NCBI RefSeq assembly: GCF_000967425.1
Contig: NZ_FO082821.1
Coordinates: 186,001-250,000, forward strand
DNA length: 64,000 nucleotides
Reading direction: 5' to 3'
Origin: Pseudorhizobium banfieldiae
GTDB taxonomy: Bacteria; Pseudomonadota; Alphaproteobacteria; Rhizobiales; Rhizobiaceae
Positions 37,086 through 46,779 of this stretch are shown here, one piece after another. The position numbers and the translations under genes are program-made. The first letter of the stretch is position 1; every line of letters begins with the position of its first letter. The notes under the pieces are model-generated. The model was not told the DNA's origin and did no database searches. It worked only from the letters and a program-made list of their open reading frames with translations.

Positions 37086-38170
37086 CCACCGCAACCATTC
37101 ATGCTCCCACGACCGAGGCAGAACTGTCCGAAATCATAATCGCGGCCAGCGGTCGCATCTCGGTCCGCGGCGGCGCCACCCGGCATGTCCCGCGTTCGGG
37201 AACACCGCTGACGACCCGCAATCTGACAGGCGTGCAGCTTTACGAGCCCGGCGCATTGACGCTGGTGGCCCGCGCGGGAACCCCAATCGACGAAATAGAC
37301 GCACTGCTGGCCAAACACAACCAGCGCCTGCCGTTCGAGCCGATGGACCACCGCCCTCTTTTGGGCACGACTGGCCAGCCGACGATCGGCGGCGTCATCG
37401 GCCTGAACCATTGCGGCCCGCGTCGGTTGCAGACCGGGGCGGCGCGCGACCTGCTCTTGGGTGTCCGGATGGTCGATGGCATCGGGCATATCATCAAGAA
37501 TGGTGGGCGCGTGATGAAGAACGTCACCGGCTACGACCTTGCCCGCTTGAACTGCGGCGCCCGCGCCACTTTGGGCATCGTGACCGAGATCAGTTTGAAA
37601 GTGCTGCCGATGCCAGAAGCCGTAGCCACGCTTGCATTGGACGTGACAGATCCGGAACGCGCCGTGCGCGGCATGGCAGTGGCGCTCAGTTCGCCCTACG
37701 AGATCACCGGCTCTGCCTGGGACGGTGATCGTGTACTGTTGCGGATCGAGGGCTTCGAGGATTCCGTTTCCTACCGCGCCGAGCGGTTGATGAAGCTGCT
37801 GCCCGGGGCCGCCAAGATTGCCGAAGATCCTTGGCAAGAAATCCGTGATTGCAGCCGGTTCCAAGGAATGGATACTGATGTGTGGCGCGTATCGCTCCGC
37901 CCAAGTCAGGGTGGGCTTGCCGCAAAGAACCTGCGTGATCAAGGCATTGCCGTCCAGCTGGACTGGGGCGGCGCGCTGCTGTGGGCCTCGGCCCCGGCGG
38001 GCACGGATCTGCGCGCGCTGATGGGCAATGGCTATGGCCATGCCACGTTGCTGCGCGGCAAGGCCGGTTCTGGCATCCCCGAACTTGAACCCCAAGCGGC
38101 GGCTGTCGCGGGCCTCACAGCACGGCTTCGCGACAGTTTCGACCCGCGCGGCCTGTTCCGTAGGAGCTAA
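37082..38170 (+). CDS. glcE: Glycolate oxidase subunit GlcE (FAD-binding)
   Basis: 362 residues from ATG 37082, overlapping glcD by ATGA; an upstream frame from 37022 is not needed. FAD-binding residues lie in ISVRGGATRHVPRSG, QPTIGGVIGLNHCGP, and KNGGRVMKNVTGYDLARLNC (GlcE hallmark). Second flavin subunit of the membrane-linked glycolate oxidase. Confidence 0.95.
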   Translation: MTTATIHAPTTEAELSEIIIAASGRISVRGGATRHVPRSGTPLTTRNLTGVQLYEPGALTLVARAGTPIDEIDALLAKHNQRLPFEPMDHRPLLGTTGQPTIGGVIGLNHCGPRRLQTGAARDLLLGVRMVDGIGHIIKNGGRVMKNVTGYDLARLNCGARATLGIVTEISLKVLPMPEAVATLALDVTDPERAVRGMAVALSSPYEITGSAWDGDRVLLRIEGFEDSVSYRAERLMKLLPGAAKIAEDPWQEIRDCSRFQGMDTDVWRVSLRPSQGGLAAKNLRDQGIAVQLDWGGALLWASAPAGTDLRALMGNGYGHATLLRGKAGSGIPELEPQAAAVAGLTARLRDSFDPRGLFRRS

Positions 38171-38173
38171 ACA

Positions 38174-39484
38174 ATGCAAACGACCTTTACCCCCGAACAA
38201 TTGCGCGACCCTGCGATCGAGCGTTCAAACGAGGTCTTGCGCAGTTGCGTCCATTGCGGCTTCTGCACCGCGACCTGCCCGACCTATCAGGTGCTGGGCG
38301 ACGAATTGGACAGTCCGCGTGGCCGCATCTATCTGATCAAGGATATGCTGGAAAACGACCGCCCGGCGGATGCCGCGACGGTTAAGCATATCGACCGTTG
38401 CCTTGGCTGCTTGTCCTGCATGTCGACCTGTCCTTCGGGCGTGCATTATGGGCATCTGGTCGATCACGCCCGAACACATATCGAAAAGACCTATCGCCGC
38501 CCGCTACGTGATCGCTGGCTGCGGCGGGTGCTGGTGATGATCCTGCCCTATCCGGGGCGGTTCCGGATGGCGCTGCGGTTGGCGAAAATCGCCCGTCCGA
38601 TGCGGAAACTGATCCCGGACGAAAGGCTGCGCGCCATGCTGGATATGGCTCCGGCCAAGGTCGCAGCGCCGTCGCCCTTTGACGCGCCCCAGACCCACAA
38701 GGCCATCGGTCAGCGGCGCAAGCGTGTCGTGATGATGACAGGATGCGCACAACGTGCGCTGGATCCGGAAATCAACGCCGCGACCTTGCGTCTGCTGACC
38801 CGGCTGGGGGTCGAGGTTGTGATTCCGAAGGGCGAAGGCTGTTGCGGCGCGCTGGTCCATCACATGGGCCGCGAGGAGGAGACCCACGGGTTCGCCGCCC
38901 GCAATATCCGCGCATGGACCGATGTAATCAACGGGACGGGGCTGGATGGCATTGTCATCAATACCTCGGGTTGTGGCACGACAGTAAAGGATTATGGGTA
39001 TATCTTCCGCAATTCCGACATGGCAGCGGATGCGGCGCGGGTGTCGGCGCTGGCAATGGATATCACCGAATTTCTGACGACGCTGGATCTGCACGAAGCC
39101 AAGGCCGAGCCTCTGCGCGTAGCCTATCACGCCGCCTGTTCACTGCAGCATGGGCAGAAAGTGACGGCGGACCCCAAGCAGTTGTTGACCCGCGCCGGTT
39201 TCCAGGTGCTGTCGCCAAAAGACCCGCATCTGTGCTGTGGCTCTGCAGGGACTTACAATCTTTTGCAGCCCAAGATCGCGAATGAGCTGAAATCCAGAAA
39301 GGTCAGAGCGTTGATGGCGACCCACCCCGACGTCATCTCGGCCGGGAACATCGGCTGCATGATGCAGATCGGTTCTGCCGCAGGGGTGCCGGTAGTGCAT
39401 ACGGTCCAGCTGCTGGACTGGGCCTATGGTGGCCCGAAACCCGCAGCGCTGGACAATCCCAACCAGATCAAGCGCGGGGCATAG
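38174..39484 (+). CDS. glcF: Glycolate oxidase iron-sulfur subunit GlcF
   Basis: 436 residues. Two ferredoxin-type cluster motifs lie near the N-terminus: [12 protein letters not shown] (C25 onward) and [14 protein letters not shown]. Two CCG domains follow ([32 protein letters not shown]). It carries electrons from GlcDE to the quinone pool. It starts 3 bases after glcE. Confidence 0.95.
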   Translation: MQTTFTPEQLRDPAIERSNEVLRSCVHCGFCTATCPTYQVLGDELDSPRGRIYLIKDMLENDRPADAATVKHIDRCLGCLSCMSTCPSGVHYGHLVDHARTHIEKTYRRPLRDRWLRRVLVMILPYPGRFRMALRLAKIARPMRKLIPDERLRAMLDMAPAKVAAPSPFDAPQTHKAIGQRRKRVVMMTGCAQRALDPEINAATLRLLTRLGVEVVIPKGEGCCGALVHHMGREEETHGFAARNIRAWTDVINGTGLDGIVINTSGCGTTVKDYGYIFRNSDMAADAARVSALAMDITEFLTTLDLHEAKAEPLRVAYHAACSLQHGQKVTADPKQLLTRAGFQVLSPKDPHLCCGSAGTYNLLQPKIANELKSRKVRALMATHPDVISAGNIGCMMQIGSAAGVPVVHTVQLLDWAYGGPKPAALDNPNQIKRGA

Positions 39485-39518
39485 CGTCCCGCCTTCAGTT
39501 CCACCCGAGGAGAAAACT

Positions 39519-41477
39519 GTGACTGTCCAGATTATCCCTAAACACCCGATTCCGTCCGGCTTTTCGGATGCTTTAGTAAAGCCTGCGGATTACGCGCTGC
39601 TTTACGACGAATCGATCCGCGATCCGGACAGCTTCTGGGGCCGCGAGGGCAAGCGGTTGGATTGGATTCATCCCTATTCGAAGGTGAAGGATACCGACTT
39701 CACCATGGGCCAGGTCTCAATCAAGTGGTTCGAGGACGGGATGCTGAACGCCTCGGTCAATTGCATCGACCGGCATCTGGCAACCCGCGCCGATCAGACC
39801 GCGATCATCTTCGAACCCGATGATCCCAAGGCAACCGCCCGCCACATCACCTATGCCAAACTGTCGGAAAAGGTGAACCGCTTTGCCAATGTCCTGCTGT
39901 CGCAAGGCGTGATGCGTGGTGACCGGGTGATAATCTATCTACCGATGATCCCGGAAGCTGCCTATGCTATCTTAGCCTGCGCCCGCATCGGCGCAGTGCA
40001 TTCTGTCGTCTTCGCGGGCTTTTCGCCCGATGCGCTGGCCAGCCGCATCAATGATTGCGGCGCGAAACTGGTGGTGACGGCCGATACCGCGCCTCGCGGC
40101 GGTCGCCGGACCAATCTGAAATCCAATGCCGATGCGGCGCTACTGCATTGCTCGGACCGGGTGCGTTGCCTTGTCGTCAAACATACCGGCGACCAGACCA
40201 CCTGGATCGACGGCCGCGATGTCGACGTGCTGAAGATGATGGAGGAGGTCGGCCCCGACTGTCCGCCGCGCCCGATGAACGCCGAAGATCCGCTCTTCAT
40301 CCTGTATACCTCTGGGTCCACGGGGCGGCCGAAGGGCGTCGTGCACACGACAGGAGGTTATCTGGTCTATGCCGCGATGACGCATGAATATGTCTTTGAC
40401 TATAAGGACGGCGACATCTTCTGGTGCACGGCGGACGTGGGTTGGGTCACCGGCCACAGCTATATCATCTATGGCCCGCTGGCCAATGGCGCGACCACGG
40501 TGATGTTCGAAGGCGTGCCGACCTATCCGGATCCCGGTCGTTTCTGGGATGTTTGCGACAAGCACAAGGTCACGCAATTCTACACCGCGCCGACCGCCAT
40601 CCGGGCGCTGATGGGCCAGGGGTCGGAATGGGTCGACAAGCACGACCTGTCCAGCCTGCGCGTCCTCGGCACCGTAGGCGAACCGATCAACCCCGAAGCC
40701 TGGGTCTGGTATGACCACCATGTCGGTCGGGGCCGCTGCCCTATTGTCGACACATGGTGGCAGACTGAAACCGGTGGGCATATGATCACCTCTTTGCCTG
40801 GCGCGATCGAGACCAAGCCCGGCTCGGCCACGCTGCCCTTCTTTGGCGTGAAGCCCAAGGTGCTTGACCCCACCTCGGGACAGATCATCCACGGCAACGG
40901 CGTCGAAGGCGTGCTGGCCATTGCCGACAGCTGGCCCGGCCAGATGCGCACGGTCTGGGGCGATCATGAACGTTTCATGGAGACCTATTTCCAGCAATAT
41001 CCCGGCTATTACTTTACAGGCGATGGCTGCCGCCGTGATGAGGACGGTTATTACTGGATCACCGGCCGTGTCGATGATGTCATCAATGTCAGCGGCCACC
41101 GCATGGGCACGGCCGAGGTCGAAAACGCCTTGGTCGCCCATGAAAAGGTCGCCGAGGCTGCGGTCGTCGGTTATCCGCATTCGCTGAAGGGGCAGGGCAT
41201 CTATGCCTATGTCACGCTGATTAACGGCGCCGATCCCAGCGATGACCTAAAACGCGAACTGGAAACATGGGTGCGCACCGAAATCGGCCCCATCGCCAAG
41301 CCCGACCTGATTCAATGGGCGCCAGGCCTGCCCAAGACCCGTTCCGGCAAGATCATGCGCCGCATCCTGCGCAAGATTGCCGAGGATGACTTCGGTGCGC
41401 TTGGCGACACCTCGACGCTGGCTGATCCCGGCGTCATCGACGAATTGATCCAGAACCGGGCCAACAGGGGGGCATGA
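39519..41477 (+). CDS. acs: Acetyl-CoA synthetase (AMP-forming)
   Basis: 652 residues from GTG 39519, supported by GAGGAG seven bases upstream; an open frame extends back into glcF. Core motifs: [19 protein letters not shown] (P-loop), [39 protein letters not shown] and [18 protein letters not shown] with the regulatory acetylated Lys. It makes acetyl-CoA, the second substrate of malate synthase. A propionyl- or other acyl-CoA synthetase cannot be excluded. Its stop overlaps the start of the adk remnant. Confidence 0.9.
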   Translation: MTVQIIPKHPIPSGFSDALVKPADYALLYDESIRDPDSFWGREGKRLDWIHPYSKVKDTDFTMGQVSIKWFEDGMLNASVNCIDRHLATRADQTAIIFEPDDPKATARHITYAKLSEKVNRFANVLLSQGVMRGDRVIIYLPMIPEAAYAILACARIGAVHSVVFAGFSPDALASRINDCGAKLVVTADTAPRGGRRTNLKSNADAALLHCSDRVRCLVVKHTGDQTTWIDGRDVDVLKMMEEVGPDCPPRPMNAEDPLFILYTSGSTGRPKGVVHTTGGYLVYAAMTHEYVFDYKDGDIFWCTADVGWVTGHSYIIYGPLANGATTVMFEGVPTYPDPGRFWDVCDKHKVTQFYTAPTAIRALMGQGSEWVDKHDLSSLRVLGTVGEPINPEAWVWYDHHVGRGRCPIVDTWWQTETGGHMITSLPGAIETKPGSATLPFFGVKPKVLDPTSGQIIHGNGVEGVLAIADSWPGQMRTVWGDHERFMETYFQQYPGYYFTGDGCRRDEDGYYWITGRVDDVINVSGHRMGTAEVENALVAHEKVAEAAVVGYPHSLKGQGIYAYVTLINGADPSDDLKRELETWVRTEIGPIAKPDLIQWAPGLPKTRSGKIMRRILRKIAEDDFGALGDTSTLADPGVIDELIQNRANRGA

Positions 41478-41555
41478 TGACGGAACTGAAAACCGCGATC
41501 CTTGTCTTTTTTGCCTACCCGGCGCTGGCAAGGGGACGCGGGCCCGGATGCTTAA

Positions 41556-42912
41556 CCGGCCGCTGAAAAGAGCTGCTGTGAGGAACGGTTTCTCTCTACG
41601 CGGATGCTGGGTGTGGCTGGATCATGGGCAGGCAGTCCGAGTATCCTGCTTTCCGGCTCAGGCGGCGAGCAGTTTCGGGAGCCTCGCGAGGTTGCACGCC
41701 GCCATCGCCAGCGTGAAGCGGGCCCGCACGCGCTCGATGCCGCGATACAGGGTCTGCGTCATGCCGCCGACGGTTTTGACCCAGCCGAAAGGTTCCTCGA
41801 TCTTCTTCCGGCGCCGCTGTGACTTGGCGTAGCCAGGGTGCCGGGTGGTTCTGCCGTCGATGGCGGAGTGTCGAGACTTCTGGGCGACATGCGGCGTGAC
41901 CACCATCTGGCGCAGTTCGGCGACGAAGTCCGCGCTGTCGTAACCGCGGTCTGCGGCCAGGGTCAGGCGCCGCGTCGAACCGGGCGAGTGGCGGTGAAGC
42001 ATGTCGATGGCAGCACGCCGCTCGGCGTGGCCGTCCGCCCGCGTCAGGTCGGCCTGCACGATCAGCCCGGAGCGGTTCTCCATCAGGCTATGCCCCATGA
42101 AGCACAGCATAGCGCCGGCGCCGGGGGACTTCTTGAACAGCCGTGCCTCCGGATCGGTCATCGAAGCATGGGTCGCGTTCGACCGGCGTTCGCCACGGAA
42201 GTCGACTTCGGCGTTGCGGTTGCGGCGTGTGGGGCGGGTCATTGGATCGGGCTCGGCGGTGGACTGGTCAGAGGAGGATGCGGGCGGCACACTGGAATCT
42301 GGCGGATCGCCGGGACCCTCGTCCCCGTCGGACGCAGCCCTTTCCTTCGGCTGGAAACTCTTCATCGACGCCCAGGCCTTCACCAGGGTGCCGTCGACCG
42401 AGAAATGATCTTCCGACAGCAGCGGTGCCACCTCGCGATGCGCCAGGATGGCGGCCATGATCCGGCGCAACATGTCCGTGGTCAGCAGCCGGTCGCGGTT
42501 CTTCGTGAACACGGCCGGGACCCAGACGGCATCGTCGATCCCGAGGCCCACGAACCAGCGGAACAGCAGGTTGCAATCCATCTGCTCCATGAGTTGCCGC
42601 TCGGACCGGATCGAGTAGAGGATCTGCAGCAGGCTGGCCCGGATCAATCGTTCCGGCGCGATGGAGGGGCGGCCTTCCCGCGCGTAGAGCCGGTCGAACT
42701 CGGCATCCAAGGAGCGCAGCGCATCGTTGACGACGGCCCTGATCTTGCGAAGCGAGTGTCGCGCCGGAATACGCTCCTCGAGATCGACGTAGCTGAACAG
42801 CGAGCCCGTCACCTGATCTGATCCACGCATCCCATACTCCGTCGCCATCGTAGTGGCGACGGTGAATCATGTTCCGCGACAGGCGTCGAGGCAGGAGTTT
42901 TTCAGCGGCCTG
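41556..42912 (-). mobile_element. IS1182/IS5-superfamily insertion sequence (1,357 bp)
   Basis: The element is bounded by a 4-base duplication TTAA (41552-41555 and 42913-42916). Its ends are inverted repeats beginning C(C/A)GGCCGCTGAAAA, seen on plus at 41556-41569 and on minus from 42912. It carries one DDE transposase gene. The insertion is within the adk remnant and is precise enough that the parent gene can be rebuilt. Confidence 0.85.
41658..42848 (-). CDS. IS1182/IS5-superfamily DDE transposase
   Basis: 396 residues starting MATEYGMRGSDQVTGSLFSYVDLE, a typical beginning of this group. The DDE core is visible as HFSVDGTLVKAWASMKSF (first Asp), LAADRGYDSADFV (second Asp) and KKIEEPFGWVKTVGG (Glu). 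A Pro/Ser-rich linker separates the first Asp from the rest. The protein looks complete, so the element may still move. Confidence 0.9.
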   Translation of the reverse strand: MATEYGMRGSDQVTGSLFSYVDLEERIPARHSLRKIRAVVNDALRSLDAEFDRLYAREGRPSIAPERLIRASLLQILYSIRSERQLMEQMDCNLLFRWFVGLGIDDAVWVPAVFTKNRDRLLTTDMLRRIMAAILAHREVAPLLSEDHFSVDGTLVKAWASMKSFQPKERAASDGDEGPGDPPDSSVPPASSSDQSTAEPDPMTRPTRRNRNAEVDFRGERRSNATHASMTDPEARLFKKSPGAGAMLCFMGHSLMENRSGLIVQADLTRADGHAERRAAIDMLHRHSPGSTRRLTLAADRGYDSADFVAELRQMVVTPHVAQKSRHSAIDGRTTRHPGYAKSQRRRKKIEEPFGWVKTVGGMTQTLYRGIERVRARFTLAMAACNLARLPKLLAA

Positions 42913-43514
42913 TTAAAGAGCAGTTCGGCTCAGTCCAGCTATCGACCAGGGACATGCTGCGCGCGGCAGTTGCGGCAGGGACCCCGGCCTGGCAGGCCGC
43001 GAAGCTGGCTTTGGACAGCGAGAAACTTGTGTCGGACGATATCGTGTTTGGCATCCTGAACGATCGCATGGCGCAACTGGATACTGCGGCGAGCGTCATT
43101 TTGGATGACTTCCCCCCACTGCTGTGCAGGCCGGGGCGTTAGATGGCATGCTCGCCTCTGAAAGGCGGCGTCTGTCGGCGGCAATCAACCTGATGGTCGA
43201 TGATGAGGCGATAATCGAACGCGTCTCGGGCAGGCTCACCTGCGCCGGTTGCAGCGAAGGGAATCACGACAGCTTCTAGCAGCCGTCAGTTCAGGGCAGG
43301 TGTGACAAATGCGGTAGCAACGGTTTCAAGCGTCGGGCCGGTGACATTACGGACACCGTGCGCCAGCGGCCAAGCGCATACCATGCTGAAACCGCATCGC
43401 TGGTCCAACAATACGACCGGGCGGGGATTTTTGGCGCCGTCGACGCCATGCAAGATATCGTCGTGGCGTGCGAACGGCTGAACGAGATGATTTCGACCAA
43501 GTCCGGCTGAGCAG

Positions 43515-43541
43515 AAAGACCCGCCTGAGGCGAGTCTTTTT
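43515..43541. terminator. Bidirectional intrinsic terminator between adk remnant and aldehyde dehydrogenase
   Basis: AGACCCGCC-tga-GGCGAGTCT (43517-43537) forms a 9-bp stem with one mismatch, followed by a T-run on plus and preceded by AAA, giving a weaker U-run for minus transcripts. It separates two convergent units. Confidence 0.75.
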
Positions 43542-43551
43542 CGTCTCATAC

Positions 43552-44991
43552 TTAGGCAAAGGTCCGCGTGACGAAGCGCGTATCCAGATAGGCCTCCATT
43601 GCCTCTGAACCGCCTTCGCTGCCATAGCCCGAATTCTTGACGCCGCCGAAGGGCGTTTCCGGCAGCGCCAACCCCAGATGGTTGATCGACATCATCCCAG
43701 TTTCGACCTCGGCACCCATGCGATAAGCGGCCTGATCGGATCCGGTCCAACCATAGGCGGCAAGTCCGAAGGGCAGGCGGTTCGCCTCAGTAATGGCATC
43801 GTCTAGCGAGGTGAAGCGGTTCAAGATCGCGACCGGGCCAAAGGGTTCCTCATTCATGATCCGGGCACTCAGCGGAACTTCGGAAAGAACCGTCGGCGCA
43901 AAGAACCAGCCCTCGTTGCCGACGCGGCGACCACCGCAGCGAAGCGTGGCTCCTTGAGCTACAGCATCAGCGATCAATTCGTCAATGGCGTCTAGACGTC
44001 GCGAATTCGACAAGGGCCCTAGCTGGGTATCTTCTTCGATGCCCGCCCCAATGCGCAAGCCCGAGCTGATCTCGACAAAACGGTCAGTGAACTGATCATA
44101 GGCTGCCTCTTCGATCATGAAGCGGGTTGGTGACACGCAAACCTGTCCGGCATTGCGAAACTTATGCATCACCATGGTCTGCGCAGCCTTTTCGATATCC
44201 GCGTCAGCCGTGACGATGACCGGGGCGTGACCGCCCAGCTCCATTGTGCAGCGTTTCATCTGCTGACCGGCCAGGGATGCAAGATGTTTGCCCACCTCGA
44301 CCGAACCGGTAAACGAGATCTTGCGGATGATCGGACTTTTTATCAGGTAGTCCGAAATCTGTGCCGGAACGCCATAAATAAGGTTCAAAACCCCCGCAGG
44401 CAGGCCAGCATCGACGAATGCGGTGACCAGTGCGGCGGGCGATGCGGGCGTTTCCTCGGGGGCTTTGACGACCATCGAGCAACCGGCACCCAAGGCGATT
44501 GCGATCTTGCGCACCGACTGGGTGACCGGAAAATTCCATGGCGTGAATGCGGCGACCGGCCCGATGGGCAGTTTCATCGTCATCTGGATCACGCCGGGCA
44601 GGCGTGGCGGAATGATCTGGCCATAAGCGCGCCGACCTTCATCCGCGAACCAGTCGATCGTATCGGCTGCGACCGCGACCTCGATTCGCGACTGGGCGAT
44701 GGGCTTGCCTTGTTCCAGCGTGATGACGCGCGCGATCGCTTCGGCGCGTTCGCGCAGAAGGTCGGCCGCGCGGCGCATGACTTTAGCCCGCGTCAGCGGA
44801 GAGGTGGCGCGCCACACCCGGAAGCCCTGATCGGCAGCCGCCAGCGCGCGGTCCAGATCGGCTGGTTCTGCCAAGGCGACCCGGCCGATTTCCATGCCAG
44901 AGGCAGGATTGTGGACGGGCATCTCGCGATTGCCGCTGCCGTCACACCAATCGCCCGCGATCAGCAGCTGTGTATTGGGATACTCAGACAT
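43552..44991 (-). CDS. NAD(P)-dependent aldehyde dehydrogenase
   Basis: 479 residues. ALDH features: FTPWNFPVTQSVRKIAIALG, VVKAPEETPASP, FTGSVEVGKHLAS, catalytic Glu in TMELGGHAPVIV and nucleophilic Cys in FRNAGQVCVSPTRF; C-terminus PFGGVKNSGYGSEGG. It resembles succinate-semialdehyde and glycolaldehyde dehydrogenases. It lies just downstream of aconitase-X copy 2 on the same strand, so the two probably share a transcript. Glycolaldehyde to glycolate would link it to GlcDEF, but this is an inference. Confidence 0.85.
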   Translation of the reverse strand: MSEYPNTQLLIAGDWCDGSGNREMPVHNPASGMEIGRVALAEPADLDRALAAADQGFRVWRATSPLTRAKVMRRAADLLRERAEAIARVITLEQGKPIAQSRIEVAVAADTIDWFADEGRRAYGQIIPPRLPGVIQMTMKLPIGPVAAFTPWNFPVTQSVRKIAIALGAGCSMVVKAPEETPASPAALVTAFVDAGLPAGVLNLIYGVPAQISDYLIKSPIIRKISFTGSVEVGKHLASLAGQQMKRCTMELGGHAPVIVTADADIEKAAQTMVMHKFRNAGQVCVSPTRFMIEEAAYDQFTDRFVEISSGLRIGAGIEEDTQLGPLSNSRRLDAIDELIADAVAQGATLRCGGRRVGNEGWFFAPTVLSEVPLSARIMNEEPFGPVAILNRFTSLDDAITEANRLPFGLAAYGWTGSDQAAYRMGAEVETGMMSINHLGLALPETPFGGVKNSGYGSEGGSEAMEAYLDTRFVTRTFA

Positions 44992-45021
44992 GATGGTTCT
45001 TTCGTCTATATTGCGGGGCGT

Positions 45022-45435
45022 TCATCGATTTTTGATAGTGACGTTTCCGGTTTCTGGATCGACTTGGATCTGGTCTCCGGTTCGGATCAGGTCCGTGACG
45101 TCGCCATCCTCGAAGCGGTCGCACATGGTCAGGCCGGCCAAGGCCGCGCCCTGCGCCAGGATAGTGTTGGCCGAGTTGAACAGAATCGCTTTCGGGACGA
45201 TGCCGCGGGCCTTCATCTCGTGCAGCATCCAGGCCGAGGCGACGCCGCCCTTGGCGGTGTTCAGCACTAGGATCTTGTCGTGATAGCTTTGACCCGCCAG
45301 CGCGTGGTCGGGGCGACTGAAGACGCCCTTGATACGGTCAAGGTCATAGCGAGCCGAGAAATCGTCCTTGGCCACCAGCGCTTCGCCTTCGACCGTCTGG
45401 CCGATGCCGACATGGCATTTCAGGATCGTCGTCAT
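45022..45435 (-). CDS. Aconitase X small (swivel) subunit, copy 2
   Basis: 137 residues, identical to the protein at 32418-32831, and in the same 4-base overlap with its large subunit. The aldehyde dehydrogenase starts 30 bases downstream, closer than glcB is to copy 1, so this may be the ancestral arrangement. Confidence 0.85.
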   Translation of the reverse strand: MTTILKCHVGIGQTVEGEALVAKDDFSARYDLDRIKGVFSRPDHALAGQSYHDKILVLNTAKGGVASAWMLHEMKARGIVPKAILFNSANTILAQGAALAGLTMCDRFEDGDVTDLIRTGDQIQVDPETGNVTIKNR

Positions 45436-46658
45436 TGGATCACTCCGGTTTCAGCGGCGTCGATGCAGGCCGCCATGTCGGCCAGCGCGGGCTGATAGCC
45501 ATAGCCGCCCAAGATGTTCACGATCTTCGCGGAATTGCTGAGGATGCGAGTCCAGCCATTGGCCTCGCCAACCTCGCGCGCGAAGCCGTTATAAAAGCAG
45601 GTGCCGACCAGCACCTTGCCGCCCGCCTGTTCGAAGGCATCGACAAAGCCCATGCGCTGCGCGTCGGGATAGACCTGCGGTGCGGCGCAGGCGAAGATCG
45701 GCACCTGGAACTCGCGGCCGCGCGACAGCTCGGCGACCATCTGCATTTCGGCCAGCGACAGTTGCGGCGCGGCAAAGACCACGACATCGACCTTGTCGCC
45801 CCGGCCACCAAAGCGCGAGCGCAATGCCCCCAGCAGATCCTCGCCCACCATCTCGACGGGCAGCTTGTCGCCGCCAACCGCGGCCAGCGTCGGCGCCTCG
45901 GGGGTGATACCGACCATGTGGAACAGCGGGGTCGAGCCATAGCTGGGCATGGCCGCGCCCATATGCTTGGCCTCGTCCGAGGTGGGCACGGCTCCCAGCC
46001 CTTCGATCACCGGCACGGCCCAATAGGACCCGGCCAACTTACCGACGGCAGCCCCCAGCAGGCCCCAATCGGTCAGGTTCTTCGGCTGCTCGGTGACGCG
46101 GAAACGCCGCGTAGCCTGCCGCTTTTCTTCCAAATGTAGGCCATAGCGCGGCGTGCGGCCGGTGAGACCGGCGGCCAGTGCCGAGGGACCGCCCTCGAAG
46201 TTCGAGCGCGCGCCGCAGATAGAGTTGGAATAGATCACGACGCCGGTATCACCAAAGGCGACGTGATCGCCTAGCACCGGCGGCATGACGGTCTGGTAGT
46301 TGATGCAGGTATTGGTCATCATAATGCCGATGCCGGTCATGGCCTCGACGATGCGACGCTCCAGCGTGGCCATTTCTTCGGTCTGGCCCAGAGGCGCATA
46401 CCAGGACAGATCGACGCCGCGCGGATCGGTGATGGTCGGGATGGTGACGCGGGCCTGATCACGGCGCAGCGTTTCGAGCAGATCGGCCCCGGCTTCGCCC
46501 ACGGCTTCGGGGTCGCCCATGATATGGGCCTGGCTGACAGGGACCAGGTCGGTGGCATCGAACATGCGTCCGACCTGTACAATGTGGTCGATCGCCCATC
46601 GCTTCACCGGCCCGAATTCCCCAGCAAGCATCGCTTGCTCTTCATCCGTAAGTCTCAA
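45432..46658 (-). CDS. Aconitase X large (catalytic) subunit, copy 2
   Basis: 408 residues from TTG 46658 (GTG at 46706 is the longer option). It differs from copy 1 by two residues: Glu to Gly in VIEGLGAVPTSDEAK and Ala to Pro in GAAMPSYGSTPLF. The Cys and Ser motifs of the family are the same in both. Whether the changes alter activity is unknown; they lie outside the obvious cluster ligands. Confidence 0.85.
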   Translation of the reverse strand: MRLTDEEQAMLAGEFGPVKRWAIDHIVQVGRMFDATDLVPVSQAHIMGDPEAVGEAGADLLETLRRDQARVTIPTITDPRGVDLSWYAPLGQTEEMATLERRIVEAMTGIGIMMTNTCINYQTVMPPVLGDHVAFGDTGVVIYSNSICGARSNFEGGPSALAAGLTGRTPRYGLHLEEKRQATRRFRVTEQPKNLTDWGLLGAAVGKLAGSYWAVPVIEGLGAVPTSDEAKHMGAAMPSYGSTPLFHMVGITPEAPTLAAVGGDKLPVEMVGEDLLGALRSRFGGRGDKVDVVVFAAPQLSLAEMQMVAELSRGREFQVPIFACAAPQVYPDAQRMGFVDAFEQAGGKVLVGTCFYNGFAREVGEANGWTRILSNSAKIVNILGGYGYQPALADMAACIDAAETGVIQ

Positions 46659-46758
46659 TGTTCTCTCCTGCGTCAAAGGCTTCGTTGGTGAAAGTTGGCC
46701 GATCACATGCGATGTTCATCACTCAGACCGAACGTAGTCTCAGCGACATCCGGCACTA

Positions 46759-46779
46759 ATAGAGCTATATAGCTCTATA
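46759..46779. promoter_or_regulatory. Operator palindrome upstream of aconitase X, copy 2
   Basis: ATAGAGCTATATAGCTCTAT at 46759-46778, same 20-bp palindrome as at 31075-31094; the 14-base motif on minus spans 46766-46779. It lies at the outer end of the duplicated block, so the duplication kept the control site with the genes. Confidence 0.6.

Larger units (their letters stand above)
41477..43510 (+). pseudogene. adk: adk (adenylate kinase), broken by an IS, two frameshifts and an amber codon
   Basis: ATG 41477 overlaps the acs stop. The N-terminus [15 protein letters not shown] runs, after a frameshift near 41519, into GAGKGTRARML (the P-loop). The IS at 41556-42912 is inserted at TTAA; removing it joins RML to KEQFGSVQLSTRDMLRAAVA without loss. 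A second frameshift lies in a run of six C (43112-43117), then [20 protein letters not shown] continues. An amber codon at 43277 replaces a conserved residue between SEGNHDSF and QPSVQGRCDKCGS, the zinc-type LID with CxxC pairs. The end is at 43510. This second adk was already decaying or was inactivated by the IS. Confidence 0.85.
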
